Of a DNA stretch of 51,066 nt, positions 8,592 through 16,120 are shown in pieces. Source of the stretch: Desulfobacteraceae bacterium (GTDB lineage Bacteria > Desulfobacterota > Desulfobacteria > Desulfobacterales > Desulfosalsimonadaceae); the NCBI GenBank assembly GCA_011390465.1, contig JAABSH010000025.1:1-51066 (forward strand), read 5' to 3'. A program made the position numbers and the translations under genes. The notes beneath the pieces are model-generated. The model saw only the letters and a program-made list of their open reading frames with translations, was not told the DNA's origin and did no database searches. Every line of letters begins with the position of its first letter. Positions within the stretch are counted from its first letter, which is position 1.

Positions 8592-9638
8592 ATGGCTGAT
8601 AATGATAAAGCCGGACGGGAAGCAGCCGTGGATGAATGCATCCGCAACAACGACGCGGAAGGCGCGGTGAAACTGCTTTTTGATTTGATTGTGGAATATG
8701 CAAAAGAAAAAAAGTTTGCCAAAGCCGAAGCCCTGCATGAAAAACTCTATGATGCCGATCCCATGGCGCTCACGGAAATCGTTCGGTCCGGTGAGATTAT
8801 TGAAGAGGAAAAAAGCGACGCCGTGGATCAGGAGCATCTTGATATCTGGTCTCTTCTTTATGATGCGTTGTCCACAGCGGAAGGAAACGCCCTGTATTAT
8901 TCCATGAAAACAAAACTGTTTCAGTCCGGCGAGCCCATCATGGAGCAGGGAAAATTGAACAGCCGCCTTTATTTTATCAACAAGGGAGAGGTAAAAGCAC
9001 TGTTTAATCAGGGGGATAAGGAAAATCTGATTAAAATTCTCAATCCCGGGGATATTATCGGCCAGGGACCGTTTTTTTCCGCCACGGTCTGCACGGTTTC
9101 CATGGTTGCCCTGGGCAGTGTAAAAACCACTTATCTGGAAGTGGACGTGCTGAAAAAATGGAAAAACGAAGTCCCGGCACTGGAATCCAAGCTCTATAAT
9201 TATTGTAATAAAAATGATCAGATAAAAAAAGCGCTTGAGGAAAAAACCGTGGAGCGCCGTTCGGATAAACGGGTGAGCCTATCTGGCACGCTTTTGTTTC
9301 AGCTTCTGGACAAAGCCGGCAATCTGATGGGCAAAAGTTATAAAGGAGAGCTTGCCGATCTTTCAGCCGGGGGCCTGTCTTTTATTATCAAAAGTTCAAA
9401 AAAAGAAACCGTGCGCATGCTGCTGGGACGGCGGCTGAAAATCAGCTTCAAGCTGCCCTTGAAGCATAATACCGATCACGGGGTTGAACAGCTTGTGACG
9501 GTGATCGCGGCCCAGCCCATGGTTTTTGACGATTATTCCATTCACCTGAAGTTTGATACCAAATGGGCTCAGAAAATGATTGATAACATTGACACGTCCC
9601 GGCTGGCAAGCCGGCCGGACAAGTCGGATCAAGCATAG
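8592..9638 (+). CDS. Cyclic-nucleotide-binding-like and PilZ domain protein
   Basis: The 348-aa protein has three parts. An N-terminal helical segment spans about 1-90. A cNMP-binding fold spans about 100-205 (LFQSGEPIMEQG, LYFINKGEVKAL, LNPGDIIGQG). A C-terminal PilZ domain spans about 220-335. PilZ shows the c-di-GMP signature RRSDKR (RXXXR) and DLSAGG (DxSxxG). The cNMP fold lacks the arginine of a normal phosphate-binding cassette, so it probably does not bind cAMP. A strong GGAGGGG Shine-Dalgarno precedes the ATG. A weak promoter candidate (TTGATT at 8476, TAAATA at 8499) lies upstream. It is inferred to be a c-di-GMP-responsive regulator; its target is not evident. Confidence 0.8.
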   Translation: MADNDKAGREAAVDECIRNNDAEGAVKLLFDLIVEYAKEKKFAKAEALHEKLYDADPMALTEIVRSGEIIEEEKSDAVDQEHLDIWSLLYDALSTAEGNALYYSMKTKLFQSGEPIMEQGKLNSRLYFINKGEVKALFNQGDKENLIKILNPGDIIGQGPFFSATVCTVSMVALGSVKTTYLEVDVLKKWKNEVPALESKLYNYCNKNDQIKKALEEKTVERRSDKRVSLSGTLLFQLLDKAGNLMGKSYKGELADLSAGGLSFIIKSSKKETVRMLLGRRLKISFKLPLKHNTDHGVEQLVTVIAAQPMVFDDYSIHLKFDTKWAQKMIDNIDTSRLASRPDKSDQA

Positions 9639-9657
9639 TGGCGGTTATTTTTTAAGG

Positions 9658-10332
9658 CTATTGGCCGGCAACTTCCCGGCCGCAGTGCTTGCAGATTTTG
9701 GCGCGTTTTTTGATGATTTCTGCGCAAAACGGGCATTCCCGGGTAAAATTGCGTTCATGAATCTGTGTGACCGCTGCGGTTGCTTTTTCTTTCAGAATTT
9801 CATTTTCAAATTTAAAACTGTTGATCAGGTCAATGGCCTCAAGTCCGGCCAGATCCCCGGTCATTTCAGCGGCTTTCAGTCTGACCCGCATGGGTTCATG
9901 AGGATCTAAAAGCATCCGGACCACTGTAAGATCATCTTTTGACGTGTAGCATTCCGCCAGAATATTAAAGCCTTTTTTTGTGGCTTCCTTGAGCATCTCC
10001 TGTTCCATCAGGGCCTGCTCGGTTATGATCTGCCCTTGTCCGCCAATGGGTGAAAAAACGGGCATGGCCATAAAATTTTTGTCAAACGGGCTTTTAATGC
10101 ACCGGTAAGATGCATGCTGGGCATAATTTTCTTCCATGTTTTTCCATCCGCTGACATACATGGGGCATTCATCGTTAAAACAGACATACATATAGGGGGA
10201 TCCCCAGCCCAGCCCGTCGCTGAAGGTGATCGGCGGCACTTCCCAGAGGTCCATCTCCTGGTGGCAGTTGGGGCATACGGGTTTTTCCATTTCAAGAATT
10301 TTTTCCAGCACCTGTTCTTTTGTCTCAAACAT
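9658..10332 (-). CDS. Zinc-ribbon protein of unknown function
   Basis: The 224-aa product has cysteine pairs that look like two zinc ribbons. One is near residues 20-23 (CPNC) plus CFNDEC further on, and the other is at the C-terminus (CPFCAEIIKKR and CKHCGRE). The middle is helical and contains LKAAEMTGDLAGLEAI, possibly HEAT-like. I chose the ATG at 10332 because AGGAA lies upstream at proper spacing and the longer reading frame would run back through the end of the neighbouring gene. It lies 40 bp after the gene at 10373-10801 on the same strand, so the two form a small operon. I do not recognise a named family with certainty. Confidence 0.72.
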   Translation of the reverse strand: MFETKEQVLEKILEMEKPVCPNCHQEMDLWEVPPITFSDGLGWGSPYMYVCFNDECPMYVSGWKNMEENYAQHASYRCIKSPFDKNFMAMPVFSPIGGQGQIITEQALMEQEMLKEATKKGFNILAECYTSKDDLTVVRMLLDPHEPMRVRLKAAEMTGDLAGLEAIDLINSFKFENEILKEKATAAVTQIHERNFTRECPFCAEIIKKRAKICKHCGREVAGQ

Positions 10333-10372
10333 TTTTTTAATTCCTTTTATGGGAAGCTGACGCACGGCGGCA

Positions 10373-10801
10373 TCAGTCATCATCATCATGGGTTTTATCG
10401 GTTTTGGCGGAATCCTTGTCATCGTCCAGCAGGCTGTCGATTTCCACAGAATCCTCATCTTCTTCCGTGTCTTCTGCATCTTCCGGTTTTTCCGGGGCTT
10501 TCTGCATTAGCTTGATATCATTAAAAACAAGCTCCACCGGTTCTTCCGCTGGCGTGTCGCCAAGCTGGGAAATTACGGCATCGGCGATTTTATCAACATA
10601 TTCGGCAATGGGATAAAGGTTGGGCGTTCGGATGACGGCAATCAGGGCTTCTTTCCCTTCGTCGATGGCGGCCTGGAGTTTGGAGATTGCATAGGTTTCT
10701 TCAAATATCAGGGAAAACATGCCCTTGTCCAGTTCGGCAAATTCCTTGATGGTCATATTTCCGTTGTCAGTGTCCGTCAGAATTGAATATTTTTGTTTCA
10801 T
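10373..10801 (-). CDS. Small acidic-tailed protein, unknown function
   Basis: This 142-aa protein has a folded N-terminal part (MKQKYSILTDTDNGNMTIKE through about residue 90). A strongly acidic, disordered C-terminus follows, rich in Asp and Glu and ending in a run of aspartates. The start at 10801 is supported by GGGAGA about 6 bp upstream; an upstream in-frame ATG would add a poor leader. It is the first gene of a two-gene minus-strand unit with the zinc-ribbon gene. No domain was recognised. Acidic tails of this kind often mediate charge-based contacts, but no specific role can be inferred. Confidence 0.65.
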   Translation of the reverse strand: MKQKYSILTDTDNGNMTIKEFAELDKGMFSLIFEETYAISKLQAAIDEGKEALIAVIRTPNLYPIAEYVDKIADAVISQLGDTPAEEPVELVFNDIKLMQKAPEKPEDAEDTEEDEDSVEIDSLLDDDKDSAKTDKTHDDDD

Positions 10802-10975
10802 TAAAAAATCTCCCTTGAAAAATAAAGCCGCGTAAATACGGCCGGCCATTTTTTTTGCTCTTTTTTGGTATCAGACATATAATAAGTTAAAAAAATCGCA
10901 TGTCAATATTCATTCCCGATTCAGCCCGGTGCTGCCATCGGTTTTGGCGCGACTGCGATTCCTGGAAAATTAATA

Positions 10976-11004
10976 TTGACCTGAGAAGATAAATTATGTA
11001 ACAA
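10976..11004 (+). promoter_or_regulatory. Candidate promoter of tRNA-Ser(UGA)
   Basis: TTGACC at 10976-10981 is followed after 17 bp by TAACAA at 10999-11004. It is placed so that transcription would start about 10 bp before the tRNA. The -10 box is weak. Confidence 0.4.
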
Positions 11005-11019
11005 ACAAAATTTAATTCG

Positions 11020-11105
11020 GGAGGGATGGCCGAGTGGTTGAAGGCGGCGGTCTTGAAAACCGTTGAGCGAAAGCTCCGTGGGTTCGAATCCTACTCCCTC
11101 CGCCA
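11020..11105 (+). tRNA. tRNA-Ser, anticodon TGA
   Basis: The acceptor arms GGAGGGA (11020-11026) and TCCCTCC (11095-11101) pair perfectly, followed by G and an encoded CCA. The anticodon loop CTTGAAA gives anticodon TGA. The long variable arm (GAGCGAAAGCTC) is the class II form expected for serine. Confidence 0.95.
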
Positions 11106-11203
11106 GAAACATCAAGGTTATGGCGGCTTGTTTTTGGCTTGAAGCAATTGGTGATTGGCGTTTGATATGGTATGTTAAATGCCCGCCAGACTTAAAAAAT
11201 TCC

Positions 11204-11296
11204 GGAGAGATGGCCGAGTCGGCTGAAGGCGCTCGCCTGCTAAGCGAGTATGTGGTGAAAGCTGCATCCAGGGTTCGAATCCCTGTCTCTCCGCCA
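11204..11296 (+). tRNA. tRNA-Ser, anticodon GCT
   Basis: The acceptor GGAGAGA (11204-11210) pairs with TCTCTCC (11286-11292), with encoded CCA at 11294-11296. The anticodon loop CTGCTAA gives anticodon GCT, which reads AGC and AGU. A long variable arm is present. It lies 98 bp after the first tRNA-Ser, and the two are probably co-transcribed up to the following terminator. Confidence 0.95.
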
Positions 11297-11306
11297 TTAT
11301 ATTAAT

Positions 11307-11342
11307 AAAAACGGGCGTTTCAATGCCCGTTTTTATTTTTTT
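11307..11342 (+). terminator. Rho-independent terminator after the tRNA-Ser pair
   Basis: AAAAACGGGC pairs perfectly with GCCCGTTTTT across an 8-nt loop, followed by a T-rich tail. From here to the next gene at 11552 there is AT-rich sequence with a TTGACA at 11467 but no convincing -10 box. Confidence 0.88.
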
Positions 11343-11551
11343 CGTCCTGCCTCTTTTTTAAAAAGTGACCTGTCTTTCGTTTTTAACCATCACCTGTTTT
11401 TTCATCTTCAGTATTGTCATTAAAACCCTTTGTGGTAAAAATAAGTTAAGATAACAATAATTTACCTTGACATGAAAAGGGATGTATTTCATTGTTCAGG
11501 GAAGTTAAATGATTTTCTATTTCAAGAAAGAGTGGGAAAAAAGGAAAATTT

Positions 11552-13507
11552 ATGCTGACGCTGTCTGTTTTTTTTAATCCCGCCGTGACCATTGCCCTGG
11601 CCCTGGTTATGGGCATGATTGCCCAGGTGGCGGCTTATCATCTCCGGATTCCGGGTATTGTCCTGCTTTTGGTGACCGGAATGCTGGCGGGTCCGGATAT
11701 TTTCGGACTGGTCCGTCCTGAAAGCCTGGGGCCGGCACTTAATATCCTGATCGGATTTGCCGTTGCCGTCATTTTGTTTGAAGGTGGTATGAATTTGAAA
11801 TTCGCGCGTCTGAAAAGAGAGCGAAAATCCATCCGACAGCTGATTGTTCTGGGCGGTGTGATAACCATTGCCGGCGGGGCTGCGGCGGCCCGGTACATTC
11901 TGGACTGGCCCTGGCAGACGGCCATTTTGTTCGGTACCCTGGTAATGGTGACCGGTCCTACCGTGATCAACCCGCTGCTCAAACGGCTCAAGGTCAAGCG
12001 GTCGGTCGCCACGGTGCTTGAAGCCGAGGGCGTGCTTATTGATGCGGTTGGAGCGGTCACCGCTATTGTGGCCCTGGAAGTGGCCCTGAGCCCGGCCCAT
12101 GGTACCCCCCTGGTGTGGATCTGGCATCTGGCTTCCCGGATCGGGTTTGGCATGATTTGCGGCGCTGTCGCGGGAATGTTGCTTGGATGGGGATTTAAGC
12201 GGCGCGGGCTGGTGCCCGAAGGAATGGAAAATGTGTTTACCCTGTGTTTGGTATTGGCCCTGTTTCAAGGGGCAAATGAGATTATGCCGGAAAGCGGCAT
12301 TGCCGCTGTGACCATGGCCGGCATTGTCATGGGTAATTTCAGCACCTATGCCCGCCAGGAACTGATGGAGTTCAAAGAAGGACTCACCGTCATGTTGATC
12401 GGCATGCTGTTTGTGCTGCTGGCGGCGGATGTCCGGATCTCTGACATTTTAGAACTGGGCTGGCCGGCGGTGGCCGTGGTGATGGCCCTGATTTTTATTG
12501 TACGGCCCGTAGCCGTGTTTGCGGGCACACATTTTTCAAATATGGCGTTGCGGGAGCGGCTGTTCATGTCCTGGATCGGCCCCCGGGGGATTGTTGCGGC
12601 AGCAGTGGCCTCCCTGTTTGCGGTGGAAATGAGCGACAAAGGCGTCAGCGGCGGATATGAACTGCGCGCCCTGGTGTTTCTGGTAATCACCGTGACCGTG
12701 GTCGTGGCAGGCTTGACCGGAGGGCTGGTGGCAAGGCTTTTGGGGCTGAAGCGGCCCAGCCAGGAAGGATGGGTGATTCTGGGGGCCAACAGTCTGGCCC
12801 GGGGGATGGCCCGGATTATGAGTGAATCCGGTCAGGAAGTGCTGTGCATTGATTCCAATGCAGATCATTGTCTGGCAGCAGAGGCGGACTGCACCCGGGT
12901 TATTTACGGCAATGGCCTGCGGTCCCGGTATCTGCGGCGGGCGGAAATCGATACCCGGATGGGGGCCATGGCCATGACCCCCAATGATGAGGTGAATTAC
13001 CTGTTCATGCAGAATGTGCGCAACGAAACCCGTGAAGTATCGCTTTACTGCGCGTTGCAGTCGGAAAGCACCTCCCTTACCCGAAAAATGATTCATCATG
13101 AAGGGAGCCAGATTTTGTTTGGCGCACCGGTGGATATCGAGGCCTGGGCCCTTCGGCTGAAACGCCGGCAGGTGGGATTGCAGATCTGGAACTTCGCACC
13201 GCCGGCGGAAGGGGAATCAAAAAAAAATGAAACCGAGCCAGCTGCCGCCGGGTTGAAAATCAGTGATTATTCGGGTGCGAATATGGTGTTTTCCACGGTC
13301 CGGCGCAACGGAAAAATGGTGCCGGTAAGTGACAGCACCAAGATCCGGGCCGGAGATACCGGCTCTTTTCTGGTTTTTTTACCGGAAGCGGAAGGTGTAA
13401 AAAAATTTCTTGAAACCGCTGGCTGGAAACCTGAAAATATATCAGATGCAAAATATTTTACCACGTCCTCCTGCCATCTGTCAGCTGGCGGTGCATCACG
13501 TAAATAA
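11552..13507 (+). CDS. Cation:proton antiporter with TrkA-N (RCK) domain
   Basis: The first about 400 residues contain roughly 12 hydrophobic segments typical of the CPA1/CPA2 sodium or potassium/proton antiporter family. They include GIVLLLVTGMLAGPD near the N-terminus and PRGIVAAAVASLFA in the last third. A cytosolic nucleotide-binding TrkA-N domain follows from about residue 408 (WVILGANSLARGMARIM, then VLCIDSNAD), and a C-terminal regulatory region after about residue 540. At 651 aa it matches NhaP/KefB-type antiporters with RCK domains. AAGGAAAA precedes the ATG. A role in pH, sodium or potassium homeostasis fits a marine anaerobe; ion specificity cannot be read from the sequence. Confidence 0.87.
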   Translation: MLTLSVFFNPAVTIALALVMGMIAQVAAYHLRIPGIVLLLVTGMLAGPDIFGLVRPESLGPALNILIGFAVAVILFEGGMNLKFARLKRERKSIRQLIVLGGVITIAGGAAAARYILDWPWQTAILFGTLVMVTGPTVINPLLKRLKVKRSVATVLEAEGVLIDAVGAVTAIVALEVALSPAHGTPLVWIWHLASRIGFGMICGAVAGMLLGWGFKRRGLVPEGMENVFTLCLVLALFQGANEIMPESGIAAVTMAGIVMGNFSTYARQELMEFKEGLTVMLIGMLFVLLAADVRISDILELGWPAVAVVMALIFIVRPVAVFAGTHFSNMALRERLFMSWIGPRGIVAAAVASLFAVEMSDKGVSGGYELRALVFLVITVTVVVAGLTGGLVARLLGLKRPSQEGWVILGANSLARGMARIMSESGQEVLCIDSNADHCLAAEADCTRVIYGNGLRSRYLRRAEIDTRMGAMAMTPNDEVNYLFMQNVRNETREVSLYCALQSESTSLTRKMIHHEGSQILFGAPVDIEAWALRLKRRQVGLQIWNFAPPAEGESKKNETEPAAAGLKISDYSGANMVFSTVRRNGKMVPVSDSTKIRAGDTGSFLVFLPEAEGVKKFLETAGWKPENISDAKYFTTSSCHLSAGGASRK

Positions 13508-13563
13508 TTTGGACTTTTTACGAAGCCGTCAAAGTTAACTTAAAAACACAATCGAGGGAGAAC

Positions 13564-14706
13564 ATGACTGAAAAAAAAGACACCGACCGCAGCGAAGAAA
13601 AGGTATTGGCTGGTGATGTCTCTAAACTGGCAGCCATTCTGGACGCCCATCGGGGAGAAAATCATGTGATCGTACTGCAGGAGTTCCCGGACCCGGATGC
13701 TATTTCATCGGGGCTCGCCCATCAGGTGATCTGCCGTTCTTTTGATATTCAGACCACTATTGTGTATTGCGGCCGGGTCAGCCATCAGCAGAACATTGCC
13801 ATGATCAAGCTGCTGGGCATCGACCTGGTAAGGTATGAGACGTCCATGGATTTGAAAGTCTATGACGGGGCTGTTTTTCTGGATAATCAGGGCACGAGCA
13901 CGGGACCTATGATGGCGGCCCTGGCAAAAAACAATATTCCGGTGGTGATTGTGGTGGATCACCATGAGCCTCAGGACCAGCTGAAACCCGAATTTTCAGA
14001 TATCCGCCCCAAAATCGGCGCCAATGCCTCCATTTACGCTCAGTATTTGAAAGACGGCATTATTGAACTGAAAACCGGCGATAAAAATCATGTGATGGTG
14101 GCTACGGCCCTGACCCATGGAATTATTACGGATACCAATGGATTTGTTTTTGCCTATGAGGCGGATTTTGAAGCAGCGGCGTTTTTGTCCCGGTATCGGG
14201 ACGCGGATTTGCTGGCCCAGATTATGAATCAGGCCAGGTCCAAGCAGACCATGAAAGTGATCCACAAAGCCCTGGGCAGCCGGGAAATTGTGGAGAGTTT
14301 CTCTCTGGCCGGCGTCGGCTATCTCCGGGCCGAGGACCGGGATGCCATTCCCCAGGCCGCGGATTTTCTGCTGACAGAGGAAAATGTGCATACCGCCATT
14401 GTTTACGGGATTGTCAGCGGTGAGAACTGGGATGAGGCCGTGATCGGCTCCATGCGGACCAACCGGATAACCATAGATCCGGACCAGTTTATCAAGGAAG
14501 TGTTTGGCAAAGATGCCAGCGGCCAGTATTTCGGGGGCGGGAAAATGTCCGCCGGCGGATTCCATATTCCCATCGGGTTTCTTTCCGGAGGCGAAGATGC
14601 GGAATTCAGGGAACACAAATGGGAAGTGTTTTATGAGCAGGTCATTCAGAAAATTTTGTTTAAAATTGGCGTTAAACCGGCAAAAAACAGAGAGGAAAAC
14701 GCTTAG
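13564..14706 (+). CDS. DHH-family phosphoesterase (NrnA-like)
   Basis: The protein belongs to the DHH/DHHA1 superfamily. DPDAISSG near residue 43 and VVDHHEPQ near residue 127 are the metal-binding motifs. A C-terminal DHHA1 domain with FGGGKMSAGGFH follows near residue 320. Family members degrade short oligoribonucleotides or cyclic-dinucleotide products (NrnA, GdpP-like); this 380-aa form without PAS or GGDEF parts is closest to the NrnA group. AGGGAG lies upstream of the ATG. A diadenylate cyclase gene lies 3.6 kb downstream, so a link to c-di-AMP or pApA turnover is possible but only inferred. Confidence 0.8.
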   Translation: MTEKKDTDRSEEKVLAGDVSKLAAILDAHRGENHVIVLQEFPDPDAISSGLAHQVICRSFDIQTTIVYCGRVSHQQNIAMIKLLGIDLVRYETSMDLKVYDGAVFLDNQGTSTGPMMAALAKNNIPVVIVVDHHEPQDQLKPEFSDIRPKIGANASIYAQYLKDGIIELKTGDKNHVMVATALTHGIITDTNGFVFAYEADFEAAAFLSRYRDADLLAQIMNQARSKQTMKVIHKALGSREIVESFSLAGVGYLRAEDRDAIPQAADFLLTEENVHTAIVYGIVSGENWDEAVIGSMRTNRITIDPDQFIKEVFGKDASGQYFGGGKMSAGGFHIPIGFLSGGEDAEFREHKWEVFYEQVIQKILFKIGVKPAKNREENA

Positions 14707-14746
14707 AACTTAGAAACAGTATGTTTTGGAAGCCCCTTGATTGCTG

Positions 14747-15745
14747 CTAATGGGATTTTCCAGAGGCCGGAGATTTTAAAAAATCGCGACTGATCTGAAC
14801 CCAGATACCGGCCATTTTTTCATTTTTTCCAAACCGGAATCCGGCCACTGTAAACTCAAACGCGGGTTCTGTGGATTCGGCATTCAGCCGGAAGCCCAGT
14901 CGATCCAGCTTCAGCGGGGTTTGTTCCAGCACCAGATTCGTGCCCGCGGTTTCAAATGCCTGAATGATCCGCGCAAGATGGTCCGGAGTGGCGTTGACCT
15001 GGCTGTTGATAGAATGAATTTTTGCTTTGATTTCCCCCAGCACCTGTTTTGCTTCTATCACCGATTCATCCGCACTCGGGTCCGGGTCGTTAAATTTTTG
15101 GGTGCCAAGTTTAAATTCCAGAAGATGTTGCTGGTTTTGCAGCTCTTTTTTCCATTCTTCAAGACCTGATGTGCTTTGGGTGACCTGGCGGCAAAGAGCG
15201 ATCAGGGCCAGGTGTTTGATTCTGAACCGGCAGGCATCTACGGTTGCGGCAGGTGCGTAAATATTTTGATTTTCAAAGTAAACAGCTTTTTTGGGCACAT
15301 CCCGGCGGATAATGTCATTGGATTTTTCCACACCAAAAACGGTTTTTTCACGAAAATCAGCGGCCAGCAGGGCCACGGCCGTGTCATTGCCGGTGGATTT
15401 GAAAAAGCGGATGAGATGGGGACTTGACTTTAACGTGGTCAAAATTTCATGAGGGCCCGTAAACATGGAGTGGAGCACGGGCTGATCCGCCCATTGGTCA
15501 GGATTCAGGTCAATGGGACCGGGAATTTGGCCCATGAGTTCGTCGATATGGGCTGCTGCCAGGGCAATGGCCTGGCCCACTTTTTTGCGATATCCGGATA
15601 TCGCTGCCATTTTTGGGCATTCTTTTTTTATAAACCGGTTTACATCACAGAAAATTTTTTCATTCAAAATTTTCTGCTGCCGTTTTTCCGCCATACGGTG
15701 GGAAAAATGCCGAAAAGCGTTTTTGATATAGGTAAAAGGATTCAT
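14747..15745 (-). CDS. Hypothetical protein, orphan
   Basis: A 332-aa, mostly helical soluble protein with no signal peptide or membrane segment. Its first 40 residues are basic (KNAFRHFSHRMAEKRQQKIL). A charged helical stretch near residues 195-265 may be a coiled coil, and a final beta-rich segment ends in RFGKNEKMAGIWVQISRDF. The ATG at 15745 has no strong Shine-Dalgarno. It is convergent with the DHH gene and divergent from the lipoprotein gene. I recognise no family. Codon use is like the neighbours, so it is likely real. Confidence 0.62.
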   Translation of the reverse strand: MNPFTYIKNAFRHFSHRMAEKRQQKILNEKIFCDVNRFIKKECPKMAAISGYRKKVGQAIALAAAHIDELMGQIPGPIDLNPDQWADQPVLHSMFTGPHEILTTLKSSPHLIRFFKSTGNDTAVALLAADFREKTVFGVEKSNDIIRRDVPKKAVYFENQNIYAPAATVDACRFRIKHLALIALCRQVTQSTSGLEEWKKELQNQQHLLEFKLGTQKFNDPDPSADESVIEAKQVLGEIKAKIHSINSQVNATPDHLARIIQAFETAGTNLVLEQTPLKLDRLGFRLNAESTEPAFEFTVAGFRFGKNEKMAGIWVQISRDFLKSPASGKSH

Positions 15746-15963
15746 ATCATCACAGGGGTGCCTTTAAAAAGGGTACGGTCTTTTTGTATCGAAAATAACG
15801 CACAAGCACAAGAACTTCCGTTATGGTGGGATTTGTTTTCACATCACCGGATGTGAAAATGCGGCAATGAAAAATCCTAAAAATCGTTTCTGGCGCAGCG
15901 AAGCATCGCATAGGGGATATTTGGGTTGAAAATTAAGGTTTTTGAGGTTGAAAATAACCTATA

Positions 15964-15984
15964 GATTGACTTTTAACGTCAATC
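15964..15984. promoter_or_regulatory. Inverted repeat overlapping the -35 box, candidate operator
   Basis: GATTGAC and GTCAATC are perfect 7-nt arms around the 7-nt centre TTTTAAC. The left arm contains the -35 element of the predicted promoter, a typical position for a repressor site. Confidence 0.35.
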
Positions 15985-15994
15985 CAAATATTCT
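15966..15994 (+). promoter_or_regulatory. Candidate promoter of the FN3/MopE lipoprotein gene
   Basis: TTGACT at 15966-15971 and TATTCT at 15989-15994 are separated by 17 bp. The predicted transcript has a leader of about 120 nt before the lipoprotein start. Confidence 0.45.
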
Positions 15995-16120
15995 TAAAAA
16001 AGAAAAATATTTTATCCGCAACTTCCAGAATTTGAAAAAAATAAGAATTAAAAAAAAAGATTAAAAAATTCAGGTGTCCGGCCAGAAAACAATGAAATAT
16101 TTTAACAAGGGGGCATGGTT

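Larger units (their letters stand above)
15746..16120. other. 375-bp AT-rich intergenic region
   Basis: The gap separates two divergent genes. It holds a promoter candidate for the lipoprotein gene (15966-15994) overlapping a perfect inverted repeat (15964-15984). The rest is A-rich and non-coding in all frames as far as I can see. Confidence 0.6.

Noticed and set aside
15746-16114. Possible c-di-GMP or other riboswitch in the long leader region
   Set aside because: Scattered pieces such as AACGCACAAG do not assemble into a known riboswitch core.
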